This document shows, in pieces, positions 35,285 to 43,461 of a stretch of DNA of 64,000 nt. The first letter of the stretch is position 1, and every line of letters starts with the position of its first letter. The notes under the pieces are model-generated. The model had not been told where the DNA came from and searched no databases. It saw only the letters and a list, made by a program, of their open reading frames with translations. The DNA lies in the NCBI GenBank assembly GCA_028293765.1, contig JAQGOG010000150.1, forward strand, positions 1 to 64,000, given 5' to 3'. The position numbers were made by a program, and so were the translations under genes. The DNA is from Gammaproteobacteria bacterium. GTDB taxonomy: Bacteria; Pseudomonadota; Gammaproteobacteria; Steroidobacterales; Steroidobacteraceae.

Positions 35285-36187
35285 CTAGAGCGTCGGATGC
35301 ACGGGACTGAAGACAGGGACCAGAAAGTAGTCTCTGGCCAATACGCCATAGCCGGGAAACACGAAGTGACCGTTGCCTTCGAGCAGCTCATGTTTGTTCT
35401 CGCGGTAATAGCGGGGAATGTCGTACCAAGGCATGGCCGGCTGCAAGTGGTGCGCGACGTGCAAGTTGTTATACAAGAACAACAGTCCGAAGACCGCGTT
35501 TGATTCGACCGATGCCGTGCGCTGCGGGTGGACCGGCGCCGCGCGATGCTCGGTGAATGCCCGCAACAGTCCGAGGCTCATGCCCGGGTACGCGACCAGC
35601 AGGACGTATTGCCACCACGGGAATGCACAAACACCCGCGATGAACCAGAAGAGCCCGCCAACAGCCACGACATGCACGCCCCAATGCGGCAGATGGCTGC
35701 GATCACCGTTCCAGGCCCGGACAAACTCCCGGATCGCTAGAATCCGTAGCCGCAGCAGCGGCCCGAGCACGAGACGGCCGACGAGCGTCTGGTTGAATAT
35801 CAGCACACGACGTTGGAAGGCGCCCATCCGCGCCCAGTCGGCCTGCCTGACGTAATAGGATTCGGTGTCGACCCCCGGGACCGTGAGATCAGGGTCGCGG
35901 TGGTGCGTGCGGTGGCTCTTGCGATACAGCGGAAACGGAAACCACAGTCCCAGCGGCGGAAACACGACCGCGAAGCTCAGCCAGCGCGGCACCCCTCTAA
36001 ACGAGTGGATGGCCTCGTGTTGCAGCGAAAAATGCCACGCGGTCAGGTACGCGCCAACTACCAGGATCACCCACCACGGCAGCAGTGCGTGATACCACAC
36101 CAGCGCGAACCAGGCCGAATAGAGGACGATCGCCACGAGCCACGTGGGTCCGTCGACCTGCCGAAATTTCCGTGCCAGGGATTCCAT
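35285..36187 (-). CDS. Fatty-acid-desaturase-fold membrane di-iron enzyme
   Basis: A 300-residue integral membrane protein with the three His boxes of the desaturase/hydroxylase family: HEAIHSFRG (about residue 56), KSHRTHHRD (about 90) and NLHVAHHLQ near the C-terminus, with at least four membrane segments. Members desaturate or hydroxylate lipids, carotenoids or small molecules using O2 and a ferredoxin-type donor. I chose the ATG at 36187, preceded by a GAGGGCGGGGG stretch; the open frame extends 24 codons upstream. Its place between PhnD-like and MHS symporter genes, with no lipid genes nearby, suggests oxidation of a small imported compound rather than fatty-acid desaturation. That is inference. 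Confidence 0.85.
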   Translation of the reverse strand: MESLARKFRQVDGPTWLVAIVLYSAWFALVWYHALLPWWVILVVGAYLTAWHFSLQHEAIHSFRGVPRWLSFAVVFPPLGLWFPFPLYRKSHRTHHRDPDLTVPGVDTESYYVRQADWARMGAFQRRVLIFNQTLVGRLVLGPLLRLRILAIREFVRAWNGDRSHLPHWGVHVVAVGGLFWFIAGVCAFPWWQYVLLVAYPGMSLGLLRAFTEHRAAPVHPQRTASVESNAVFGLLFLYNNLHVAHHLQPAMPWYDIPRYYRENKHELLEGNGHFVFPGYGVLARDYFLVPVFSPVHPTL

Positions 36188-36200
36188 GGGGCCCCCGCCC

Positions 36201-37058
36201 TCAGACCGGTGAAAGACCGGGCGAAAGAGCGGCGAATACGGGATGCGCGACGGCGGCAAACGGGCGTTCGCGCCAGTAGGCGGTTACCGCATCGAAGCGC
36301 TCCCGCAGGAGGCCATAGGATGCCGGATCGGGGCGCACGAACCGTTCCAGTTCCAGACTCTGCAACAGGGGTTTCATGGAGAGGTTGTTATGCGCTTCCA
36401 AGAACGTTGTTTCAAGGGAGTGCGGCCCGGGCCGGGTTGCCACGATGGGCGGAATCGCCGTCGGGGCGGTTTGAGCGACCACACGCACTCGGGACGTCAA
36501 CTCCGGGCGGTACTTGCGGAGCAGGCGCAAGGCGAAGGAATCTATCGGCGCCACGTCTGCCAAGCCATCGGCTACGGCAGTCAGCGCTCGTAACGGTGTG
36601 ACCTGCGGAGCGATCACCTCCTTGTAGAGCGGCCGCTGCGCCGCCGCCCGCAGAGAGGAAGCCTCCATCAAGTAATACAGGGCTGCGACGCAGCCGGATT
36701 GGGAATCGGGCGTCGTGAATGCCATCCGGCCGCCAAACGTCTCCTCCAGCACCTGAAAGCTGCTATCCGCGCGGACGACGAACTCGCTCCAGTAGCGCGG
36801 CTGGCCGCCGAATTCGGGCGGCGCCGGCACGGGTGCCGCTATGAGCGCCGGCCGGGGCTCGGAGCGTGCAAACGGCAATCCGCACATGAAAACCGCGCCC
36901 AGGTCCTGTCTGCGCCACAGCTCGCCGATAGGCATCGGTTCGGGATGATCGACGACGGTCAGGGCCATCGCCGCCTGCGCCGCGGCAGCATCCAGCAGCT
37001 GCCGCCAAAGCTCGGCGACGGCTGGCGTGACGCAGTACATGCGGGCGTTCGCGATCAT
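36201..37058 (-). CDS. PhnD-like solute-binding protein without signal peptide
   Basis: A 285-residue protein of the phosphate/phosphonate ABC substrate-binding (PhnD-like) type, with GGRMAFTTPDSQSGCVAALY typical of the family's ligand-binding core and VAPIDSFALRLLRKYRPEL in the second lobe. No Sec or lipoprotein signal precedes the domain (NARMYCVTPAVAELWRQLL), so it appears cytoplasmic, and no ABC permease or ATPase genes are nearby. The ATG overlaps the stop of the secreted lyase homologue (ATGA). It may bind or sense a pathway compound rather than serve an ABC importer. Function unresolved. Confidence 0.75.
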   Translation of the reverse strand: MIANARMYCVTPAVAELWRQLLDAAAAQAAMALTVVDHPEPMPIGELWRRQDLGAVFMCGLPFARSEPRPALIAAPVPAPPEFGGQPRYWSEFVVRADSSFQVLEETFGGRMAFTTPDSQSGCVAALYYLMEASSLRAAAQRPLYKEVIAPQVTPLRALTAVADGLADVAPIDSFALRLLRKYRPELTSRVRVVAQTAPTAIPPIVATRPGPHSLETTFLEAHNNLSMKPLLQSLELERFVRPDPASYGLLRERFDAVTAYWRERPFAAVAHPVFAALSPGLSPV

Positions 37059-38893
37059 CTGTCGCTGGCGTGCGAACGCTGGGCGTTCCGGTCACTGCCG
37101 TTGCCGGGTTCACTGCCATCGCTCACATAGAAGCTTCTCACGGAATGGCTGCGGATGAATGTGGCGGCGAGCTCATGTATGGGGCGCGTCGAGTTGGGAT
37201 CGGCGCCCTCCTTGAATGGCAAGGTATCGCGGAAGGCCAGCCACACCGCGGTTGTAACAGGCCCGAAGCTGCGCGCCGGACTCTGCGCCTTGCGCATATC
37301 GAGCCAGTAACAGCCGCTCAACAGGTCTTCGGACAACAGCTCGATCGTGTCGTCGGTAGCAAGGCGCGCCCGCGTGACCTTCAGACGCGTCTGCGACTGC
37401 AGATCCTCTACTGACTGGATCAGAGCATTGCCCTCCGGCGCGACCGGAACGGCCAATCCTTGGATTTCCTGCATCAGAGATGACGCGGCCAGGCCGCTCC
37501 CCTGCGCGCTACCAAAGCGTCCGGGCTCCCCGTCAACATACTCCTTCGGCGGGATGCCGGTAAAAAACGTGTTGCTGAAGCGGTTGATCCGCTGCGCAAC
37601 GGCGGCATCCATGTTGGCAAGCGCAATGGTAAACGCCTCGATGTCGTTGGCCAGCGGATAAGGGTCCCAGTTGGCATCGGACAGAATGAAACCGTGCAGG
37701 CCGTGGCTGCGCGGACCACCCTTCACGTAGAATTGCCGCATTTGCGGCGTGTCCAGCTCCCACGAGTCGCTGGGAGAGGCGCCGAGTCTGACCGCGGGAT
37801 TATGGTCCGATGAGTTGATCTGCAGCAGCAGGCCGTCCCGCAGCTGCGCCCAGGACTGCCACGCCGAGCCGGTCCGGATGGACGAAGCGCGCAGGCTTTC
37901 GGGATCCTGGATGATCCGGCTCGGATCGTCGTCGAACAGGTAACTCCCCCTGAGCATGTCGAGAATGCGCGCAGCGTTCCAGTTCAGCCACTTGAAGGGC
38001 CTGTTGGCCTGCACGGGCGTCGACAGCGGCGTGAGGCTGCTGTTCATGCCGTTCAGGTCAATCGCGTAGATGAGATCGGACCAGGCGAGCGCGTAACGGG
38101 CGTCGTTGACGAGGAGCGCCGTCTGGCCGGTCGAATAAGCGTTCGAACTCTCCAGCGCGCTGTCATCGGCCGCGAACGGCGCAAGCGGTTTGAGTCCGGC
38201 GCGCGCGAGCGCCGCCGCGGCCGCAACGCGCTCGCCGTTGTAGTACGCCTCGCCCGCTCCGACCATAATGGCCGCGACGTTGGTGAGCGGCCCCAGATCG
38301 CCTTCGCCGACCGTGCCTCGCGATTGCACCACCGGGGTGATCCGGTCATTGAGCAAGTCCAGCAGCATTTGCGTGAGCGGGGGGCTGGCCGCCTCATAGG
38401 TCATCGTGTTCGCGCGAATGACCAGCATGGCGCGGACGATCTCCTCATCGCTAATTTCGGGACCCACGCCCGCACGAGCGCCCCGCCGAAAGATCGCCAG
38501 CTGTCGCTCCTCCAGCGCAGCCTTGTTTTCGGGCGCCAGCGCATCGCCGGCGAAAATGACCTTTTGGCGGCCAGCGCCGGAGCCGCGATTGAACCAGTAA
38601 ACGGGCACGCCTTCCGCGGCCGCTTCGAGCAGCAGGCCGTAGGCATCCGCCGAGCGCTGCCGCGCCTCCGGGCTGAGAGCGACCTTCGCACCGAACCGCG
38701 CGACCTCGATAACCTGTTCTATCGTCAAGTCGTGTCCCGTCAGCACGATCGTCTTCTGCGCGAGACTGGGTGTAATCGCGTTGTAAGGCACGGGCGCTGC
38801 CGCGGCAGATGTGCCGGCCAACATCGCAATAGTTGCACACAACGCGGCCCACGGCCGTTGCCTGCGTACGATCGACTGTGCGCTGCGGGTCAT
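37055..38893 (-). CDS. Secreted histidine/aromatic ammonia-lyase homologue lacking the MIO triad
   Basis: A 612-residue protein with an N-terminal Sec signal (RRQRPWAALCATIAMLAGTSA, cleavage near AAAAP) and a HAL/PAL-superfamily body. The region that forms the MIO cofactor in true ammonia-lyases (GSVGASGDLAPL) reads GTVGEGDLGPL at residues 193-203: one residue shorter, with Ala-Ser-Gly replaced by Glu-Gly. The active-site Tyr of the QDPYSLR motif is Glu in QDPESLR (329-335); a Tyr equivalent to Tyr53 remains (VYWFNRGSG, Tyr99). It should therefore not work by the MIO route. A MIO-free elimination from a quaternary-ammonium substrate, as in ergothionase, is one possibility. It overlaps its neighbours on both sides by 4 bp, so it is firmly within the operon. 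Confidence 0.82.
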   Translation of the reverse strand: MTRSAQSIVRRQRPWAALCATIAMLAGTSAAAAPVPYNAITPSLAQKTIVLTGHDLTIEQVIEVARFGAKVALSPEARQRSADAYGLLLEAAAEGVPVYWFNRGSGAGRQKVIFAGDALAPENKAALEERQLAIFRRGARAGVGPEISDEEIVRAMLVIRANTMTYEAASPPLTQMLLDLLNDRITPVVQSRGTVGEGDLGPLTNVAAIMVGAGEAYYNGERVAAAAALARAGLKPLAPFAADDSALESSNAYSTGQTALLVNDARYALAWSDLIYAIDLNGMNSSLTPLSTPVQANRPFKWLNWNAARILDMLRGSYLFDDDPSRIIQDPESLRASSIRTGSAWQSWAQLRDGLLLQINSSDHNPAVRLGASPSDSWELDTPQMRQFYVKGGPRSHGLHGFILSDANWDPYPLANDIEAFTIALANMDAAVAQRINRFSNTFFTGIPPKEYVDGEPGRFGSAQGSGLAASSLMQEIQGLAVPVAPEGNALIQSVEDLQSQTRLKVTRARLATDDTIELLSEDLLSGCYWLDMRKAQSPARSFGPVTTAVWLAFRDTLPFKEGADPNSTRPIHELAATFIRSHSVRSFYVSDGSEPGNGSDRNAQRSHASDR

Positions 38894-39879
38894 GGCGTCG
38901 AGTCGAGGAAGCGATTGACGACCTCCGCCACCCCCCGCGGGTCCTCCCAGAAAGGATTGTGGCCGAGGCCGGCGAAGACTTTCACCTTGGCGGCGGGTAA
39001 TGCCTCACGCAACGTCTGGCGACCCTCTTCCTCCATGATCGGATCCGCACTGCCCCAGATGAGCAGTACCGGTGCAGTCAGGCGCGGCAGACCGCGCTGC
39101 AGGTCATCGAAGCGCGTACCCTGATCGAGAACCGCAAGCCACACCGTGAGCGGAATCGCAGCGGAGTCACGGCGCTGGCGCCGGATGAAATCGGGATCTA
39201 CAGGCGTCGGCGAGTCCCACCAGGCGATCATGAAAGGCGAATCCGGGTCGATCGGCTCATGGAGCTTACGGATCTCGGCTGCGTAATCGAACGCCGGTTT
39301 CTTCGCCGGCGCGCACGGCCGCGGACCGCCCGTCGAGGAGATGAGTACGACGCGTCCCGTGCGCTCCGGCCACTCCTCCGCGAACGCCTGCGTGATGAAG
39401 CTGCCCAGTGAATGCCCGACAATATCGGCCTTCGCGATGTGCAGCGAGTCGAGCAGCAGCTTGATGTCGTAAGCGAAGTCGATACGCGTGTAACAGCACT
39501 CGGGCTTGGCGGATTGACCGTGACCCCGGATGTCGACCAGGATGAGCCTATCCTGCTTTGACAGATACGGCACGAGCGGGACCCAGTCGCGCGCGTTGTC
39601 GGTGTAGCCGTGAATGAGAACCACCGGGCGGCCGTCCGGCCTGCCCATGTCGATGTAGGCAAGCAGCTGGCCGTTCGGCAGCAGGGTCGTCTTCTTCAGT
39701 GCGTCGAACTGGTTTAGGTCGATCTTGAGAGGGGGTGGCGCGTGCAGGGGTGCATTCGCGGCGGCACTACCGACAGCGGCAGCGCAAAGGAAGACAATCA
39801 ACGCGAGGCCCCGACGACCGGCCGCGGAGCGAAGTGCGGCCGCCTCAGGGCAACCGCGGAAAGCGTGCCATACCTTCAA
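38890..39879 (-). CDS. Secreted alpha/beta hydrolase
   Basis: An alpha/beta-hydrolase-fold protein of 329 residues when started at the TTG at 39879. I prefer this start because AGGAG lies 10 bp upstream inside the end of the sulfatase gene, and because it gives an n-region with Arg residues and a hydrophobic segment (GLALIVFLCAAAVGSAAA), a plausible signal peptide. The fold shows LIHGYTDNARDW (oxyanion), VDIRGHGQS, nucleophile elbow GHSLGS, acid in IWGSADPIM and His in GLGHNPFW. It would hydrolyse an ester or amide in the periplasm. Its stop overlaps the start of the lyase homologue. Confidence 0.85.
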   Translation of the reverse strand: MKVWHAFRGCPEAAALRSAAGRRGLALIVFLCAAAVGSAAANAPLHAPPPLKIDLNQFDALKKTTLLPNGQLLAYIDMGRPDGRPVVLIHGYTDNARDWVPLVPYLSKQDRLILVDIRGHGQSAKPECCYTRIDFAYDIKLLLDSLHIAKADIVGHSLGSFITQAFAEEWPERTGRVVLISSTGGPRPCAPAKKPAFDYAAEIRKLHEPIDPDSPFMIAWWDSPTPVDPDFIRRQRRDSAAIPLTVWLAVLDQGTRFDDLQRGLPRLTAPVLLIWGSADPIMEEEGRQTLREALPAAKVKVFAGLGHNPFWEDPRGVAEVVNRFLDSTP

Positions 39880-41362
39880 GATCGTTGAGCTCCTGGTCGT
39901 TGCGGATATACAGGCGGCTGGCGTCACGGATCGGCTGGAAGTCCCACGGCCGATGGCGGCCCTGCCGAAGCGCCCCATAGACGAAATGACGCCGCTGCTG
40001 ACTAGCTAGAACCTCTTCGTGCAGCGACGGCAGCGTCCAACGCCGCGCGACCTCCGCTCGATACTCTGCCACGAGCGCCGCGTGGCCCGCGTTCGCAGCG
40101 AGGTTCACCCGCTCGTCGGGGTCGCAAGAGAGGTCATAAAGTTGGTCGGGATCGACTGGCGAATGCACGAACTTGTAGCGCGACCGACGGATCATGACAA
40201 TCGGCGCGATGGCACCCTCCGCCAGATACTCGCCGATCGCTTCGTCGTGCCCCGCGCCGCTCTCGAGTGCGGGCAGCAGGCTTCGGCCGCCAATCGGTGC
40301 CGCATACGCCGGCGGCGCACCGTGATGGGCGAGCTCCGCGAACGTCGGCAGCAGATCCAGAAGCGACGCCGATCCCGACACGCGGCGCGGCGCGAACCGC
40401 CCGGGCGCATGCACGATGAGCGGGATCCGGCAGGCGGCCTCGAAGAAGCTCATCTTGTACCAGAGACCGCGCTCGCCGAGCATGTCGCCGTGGTCGGCGA
40501 GCACCACGACGACGGTGTTGGAATGCAGTGCGGCCTGCTGCAGGGTCGCTACTAGCGAGCCGATCTGGTCATCGACATACGACACGGCGCCGTAATACGC
40601 CCGGCGTGCCGAGCGCACCTGCGACTCGGTTGGACGCACGAGCCCGAGGCCGATGACGTGACGAAGTCGACTCGAATGGGGGTCTTCGCTGCCGGCAAGG
40701 TCACCCACGCGCGGCATGTCGATCTCATCGTCACGATAGCGATTCCAGTAGGCATCGGGAATGACATAGGGGTCGTGAGGATGCGTCATCGACACGACGA
40801 GGCAGAACGGGCGGCGATCCCTGCCGCGCGCGATGTCGAAAAGTTTCTGGCGCGCGGCGGCGACCACCTCGTCGTCGAAATCGATCTGATTCGTGCGCGT
40901 ACACGCGCCGGATTGTGTGACCGAATCCATCGTGTGGTACCAGCCGGGACGCTCGTCGAAGCGCGTCCAGTCCGGGGTCCAGCCAAAATCGGCCGGGTAG
41001 ATGTCGGTCGTCAGCCGCTCCTCGAACCCGTGCAACTGGTCCGGCCCGCAGAAGTGCATCTTGCCGCTCAGCGCCGTCTGATAGCCGGCAGCGCGCAGGT
41101 AGTGAGCGAAGGTCGGCACCTGCGCAGGGAACTCGGCCGCGTTATCGTAGGCGCCGATCTTCGAGGGCAACTGCCCTGCCATGAATGAAAACCGTGACGG
41201 CGCGCACAGAGGGCTGTTGCAGTAAAACGAATCGAACACGACGCCCTCCTCCGCCAACGCGTCGATGTGCGGCGTGCGGGCAACCGAGCCGCCATAGGCC
41301 CGCAGCGCGCGCGCGGTCAACTGATCGGCCATCAGGATCAGCAGGTTTGGGCGGTCAGTCAT
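39845..41362 (-). CDS. betC: Choline-sulfatase-like arylsulfatase-family enzyme
   Basis: A 505-residue sulfatase closely resembling BetC choline-O-sulfatase (about 512 residues in Sinorhizobium) as I remember it: NLLILMADQLTARALR, the formylglycine motif PLCAPSRFSFMAGQLPS (Cys53), TALSGKMHFCGPDQLHGFEE, RLTTDIYPADFGWTPDW and LADHGDMLGERGLWYKMSFF. BetC hydrolyses choline-O-sulfate to choline and sulfate in the cytoplasm; no signal peptide is seen. I chose the ATG at 41362; the longer open frame upstream lacks family similarity and overlaps the neighbouring gene. It is the third gene of the minus-strand operon. A related sulfate ester could be the true substrate. Confidence 0.88.
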   Translation of the reverse strand: MTDRPNLLILMADQLTARALRAYGGSVARTPHIDALAEEGVVFDSFYCNSPLCAPSRFSFMAGQLPSKIGAYDNAAEFPAQVPTFAHYLRAAGYQTALSGKMHFCGPDQLHGFEERLTTDIYPADFGWTPDWTRFDERPGWYHTMDSVTQSGACTRTNQIDFDDEVVAAARQKLFDIARGRDRRPFCLVVSMTHPHDPYVIPDAYWNRYRDDEIDMPRVGDLAGSEDPHSSRLRHVIGLGLVRPTESQVRSARRAYYGAVSYVDDQIGSLVATLQQAALHSNTVVVVLADHGDMLGERGLWYKMSFFEAACRIPLIVHAPGRFAPRRVSGSASLLDLLPTFAELAHHGAPPAYAAPIGGRSLLPALESGAGHDEAIGEYLAEGAIAPIVMIRRSRYKFVHSPVDPDQLYDLSCDPDERVNLAANAGHAALVAEYRAEVARRWTLPSLHEEVLASQQRRHFVYGALRQGRHRPWDFQPIRDASRLYIRNDQELNDLEGMARFPRLP

Positions 41363-41384
41363 CCGATCTCCGTGTCGTTGCGGC

Positions 41385-43421
41385 TCAGCGGCTCGCGGCC
41401 AGCGCCGCCGCGAGCGGACCCAGCCAGGGCTCGAAGTGGCGCCATTGATCCAGTCCTTCCTTGAAGATGGGCCGCCGCACCTGCTCCGAGCTCGCGGTGC
41501 GCACGCTGCGCTCGGTCTTGTAGAACTCCACGCACTGCGGCTCGAAGTCCAGGCCGCAGAACTCCAGCAGCCGCCGGACATTGCCCTCGAGATCGGCTAC
41601 GACGGCCTCGTGCTGCACTCGCAGGATCCTGCCGGGAAGCACCGCGTCCCAGTGGTCCATCAGAGTCACGTAGCTGCGGTAATACCGGCCGATGTCTTCG
41701 AGGCTGTACGTGAATTCCTGGCCGTTGGCGAACAGCTGTTTGAAGTTGCTGAAACAGCAGGCCATGGGTTCGCGGCGCGCGTCGATGATCTTCGCGTTGG
41801 GCAGGATGAGGTGGATCAGCCCGAGGTGCCGGAAATTGTTCGGCATCTTGTCGATGAAGAACGGTTTGCCGGTGCGGTACACCTGTGTATCGGCGAGGTA
41901 TTTCTCGCCGAACCGCTGGAACTGCTCCGCGGTGAGCTCGCTCAGCACCGCGGGATAGCGCGGCTGCGCGTCGTTCGGCTCGCGACCCTGCAGCTGCTGC
42001 ACGCGCCGCGGGATATCCGCCAGCTCCATCGTGCCTTCCACTTGCGAGTGCGAAGCCAGGATCTGCTCGATGAGCGTCGAGCCGGCTCGCGGCAGTCCGA
42101 CGATGAAAATAGCATCGGGCCGACTGCAGCCGAAGCCGCTGCGCTCTGCGAAAAACTCACGCGTGCCGACGGACGCCTGCAGTCGCGCATTGCGCTCAAT
42201 CAACTCCGGCCGATAACGGATCTCGCCCTTCTTGAGCAGGTTGCCCCGCTCGTAGTAGCGGAAAGACTCGGCGTATTCGCCCCGGTCCTCGAAAGCCTTG
42301 CCGAGGGCGAAACACAGGTGATACCGGTCGACCAGCGCGGTCGACGCCGCGATCTCCTCGGCGCGCATCCGCCCTATTTCCGCGTCCGCGAAGCGATACG
42401 TCTTGAGGTTCGCGAGACTCCAGTAAGCGTCCCCGAAGCTCGGACGAGCCGCTGCGGCGGCTCGATATGAGTCGATCGCGTCCGACTGCCGCCCCAGTGT
42501 CTTTAGCGCGTGCGCGATCGACAGATGGAGGTCTTCCTTGGCGGGCGTCTCAGCCAGCAGTTCGTGGAAAATCCGCAGCGCAGCTTCGTGATCCCCAAGC
42601 CCAACATAGGCATTGCCGAGGATGGTACGAAAGGCCCGATTGTCCGGCTCGATGGCGCGCAGCTTGCGGATTTCTTCGATCGCCTGCTGGTGCTTGTGCC
42701 GTTTCGACAGCACGACGGCATATTCGTAGCGCGCGGCGTGATAATCCTCGGCAAACACCAGCACACTCTCGAGCAGAAACTCGGCGTCGTCGAGGATGTC
42801 GAGCTTCATCCCGATCTGTGCAAGCAGCCGCATCGCTTCGATGTGGTCGCCGTGCTGTTGGAGAAACTGTCGCACCAGGCTTTCCGCCGCGTGCGTCTCG
42901 CCCTCCGCGAAGAGACTCGTGGCGGTAACGATCGCCGTCGGCAGAGTTGCCACGTGCTTCGCGAAGCGGTCGGCAGAGTCAGCCTCCGCGTGCCGGCCGG
43001 CGGCCCGGCATAGATCGGCCAATCCTCTCCAGCTCGCCGGGAGCGCTCCATTCAAGGACACAGCGCGCTGATAGGCTTCGATCGCTGCCGCTGGCCGGCC
43101 CACCGCCCGCAAACAATGGCCGCGCTCCTGGTACAGGCGGCCGTAATCCGGATGCACCTGCTCGAAGCGAGCCAGCGTGGCGAGCGCGTCGGCCATGCGA
43201 CCGAGGTAGCGCTGACTGACGGCGGTCAGGTAAAGAACATCCCGGTTCTCGGGAACTTGCGTAAGGAGCGCCTCGGCTGCCGCGAGGGACGCGGCGAATT
43301 GACGCTCTTTCAGCAGTTCCCGGGTGCGAAGCACCTGCGCCTCGATAGGGGATACGGACGGATTCGGTTCCGCTTGAGCCACCCTCGGTAATCGTGATGC
43401 CACTGGGGCCTGCTGCGCCAC
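41385..43421 (-). CDS. TPR-repeat sulfotransferase-family protein
   Basis: A 678-residue protein with about eight N-terminal tetratricopeptide repeats (residues about 30-370; for example DVLYLTAVSQRYLGRMADAL) and a C-terminal sulfotransferase domain. The PAPS-binding loop reads FIVGLPRAGSTLIEQILAS (about residue 442) and a second conserved block is RTGKPFFIDKMPNNFRHLG. This resembles tyrosylprotein-sulfotransferase-like bacterial proteins that often sit beside TonB receptors. No signal peptide is seen. The start is GTG at 43421 with GGGGA 9 bp upstream. It lies 40 bp after the TonB receptor and 22 bp before the sulfatase. It may modify or recognise a sulfated substrate; function is uncertain. 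Confidence 0.85.
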   Translation of the reverse strand: MAQQAPVASRLPRVAQAEPNPSVSPIEAQVLRTRELLKERQFAASLAAAEALLTQVPENRDVLYLTAVSQRYLGRMADALATLARFEQVHPDYGRLYQERGHCLRAVGRPAAAIEAYQRAVSLNGALPASWRGLADLCRAAGRHAEADSADRFAKHVATLPTAIVTATSLFAEGETHAAESLVRQFLQQHGDHIEAMRLLAQIGMKLDILDDAEFLLESVLVFAEDYHAARYEYAVVLSKRHKHQQAIEEIRKLRAIEPDNRAFRTILGNAYVGLGDHEAALRIFHELLAETPAKEDLHLSIAHALKTLGRQSDAIDSYRAAAAARPSFGDAYWSLANLKTYRFADAEIGRMRAEEIAASTALVDRYHLCFALGKAFEDRGEYAESFRYYERGNLLKKGEIRYRPELIERNARLQASVGTREFFAERSGFGCSRPDAIFIVGLPRAGSTLIEQILASHSQVEGTMELADIPRRVQQLQGREPNDAQPRYPAVLSELTAEQFQRFGEKYLADTQVYRTGKPFFIDKMPNNFRHLGLIHLILPNAKIIDARREPMACCFSNFKQLFANGQEFTYSLEDIGRYYRSYVTLMDHWDAVLPGRILRVQHEAVVADLEGNVRRLLEFCGLDFEPQCVEFYKTERSVRTASSEQVRRPIFKEGLDQWRHFEPWLGPLAAALAASR

Positions 43422-43461
43422 CGGGATTGTTCCCCGGTGGCGCTAGCTTACACTTCAGTGC

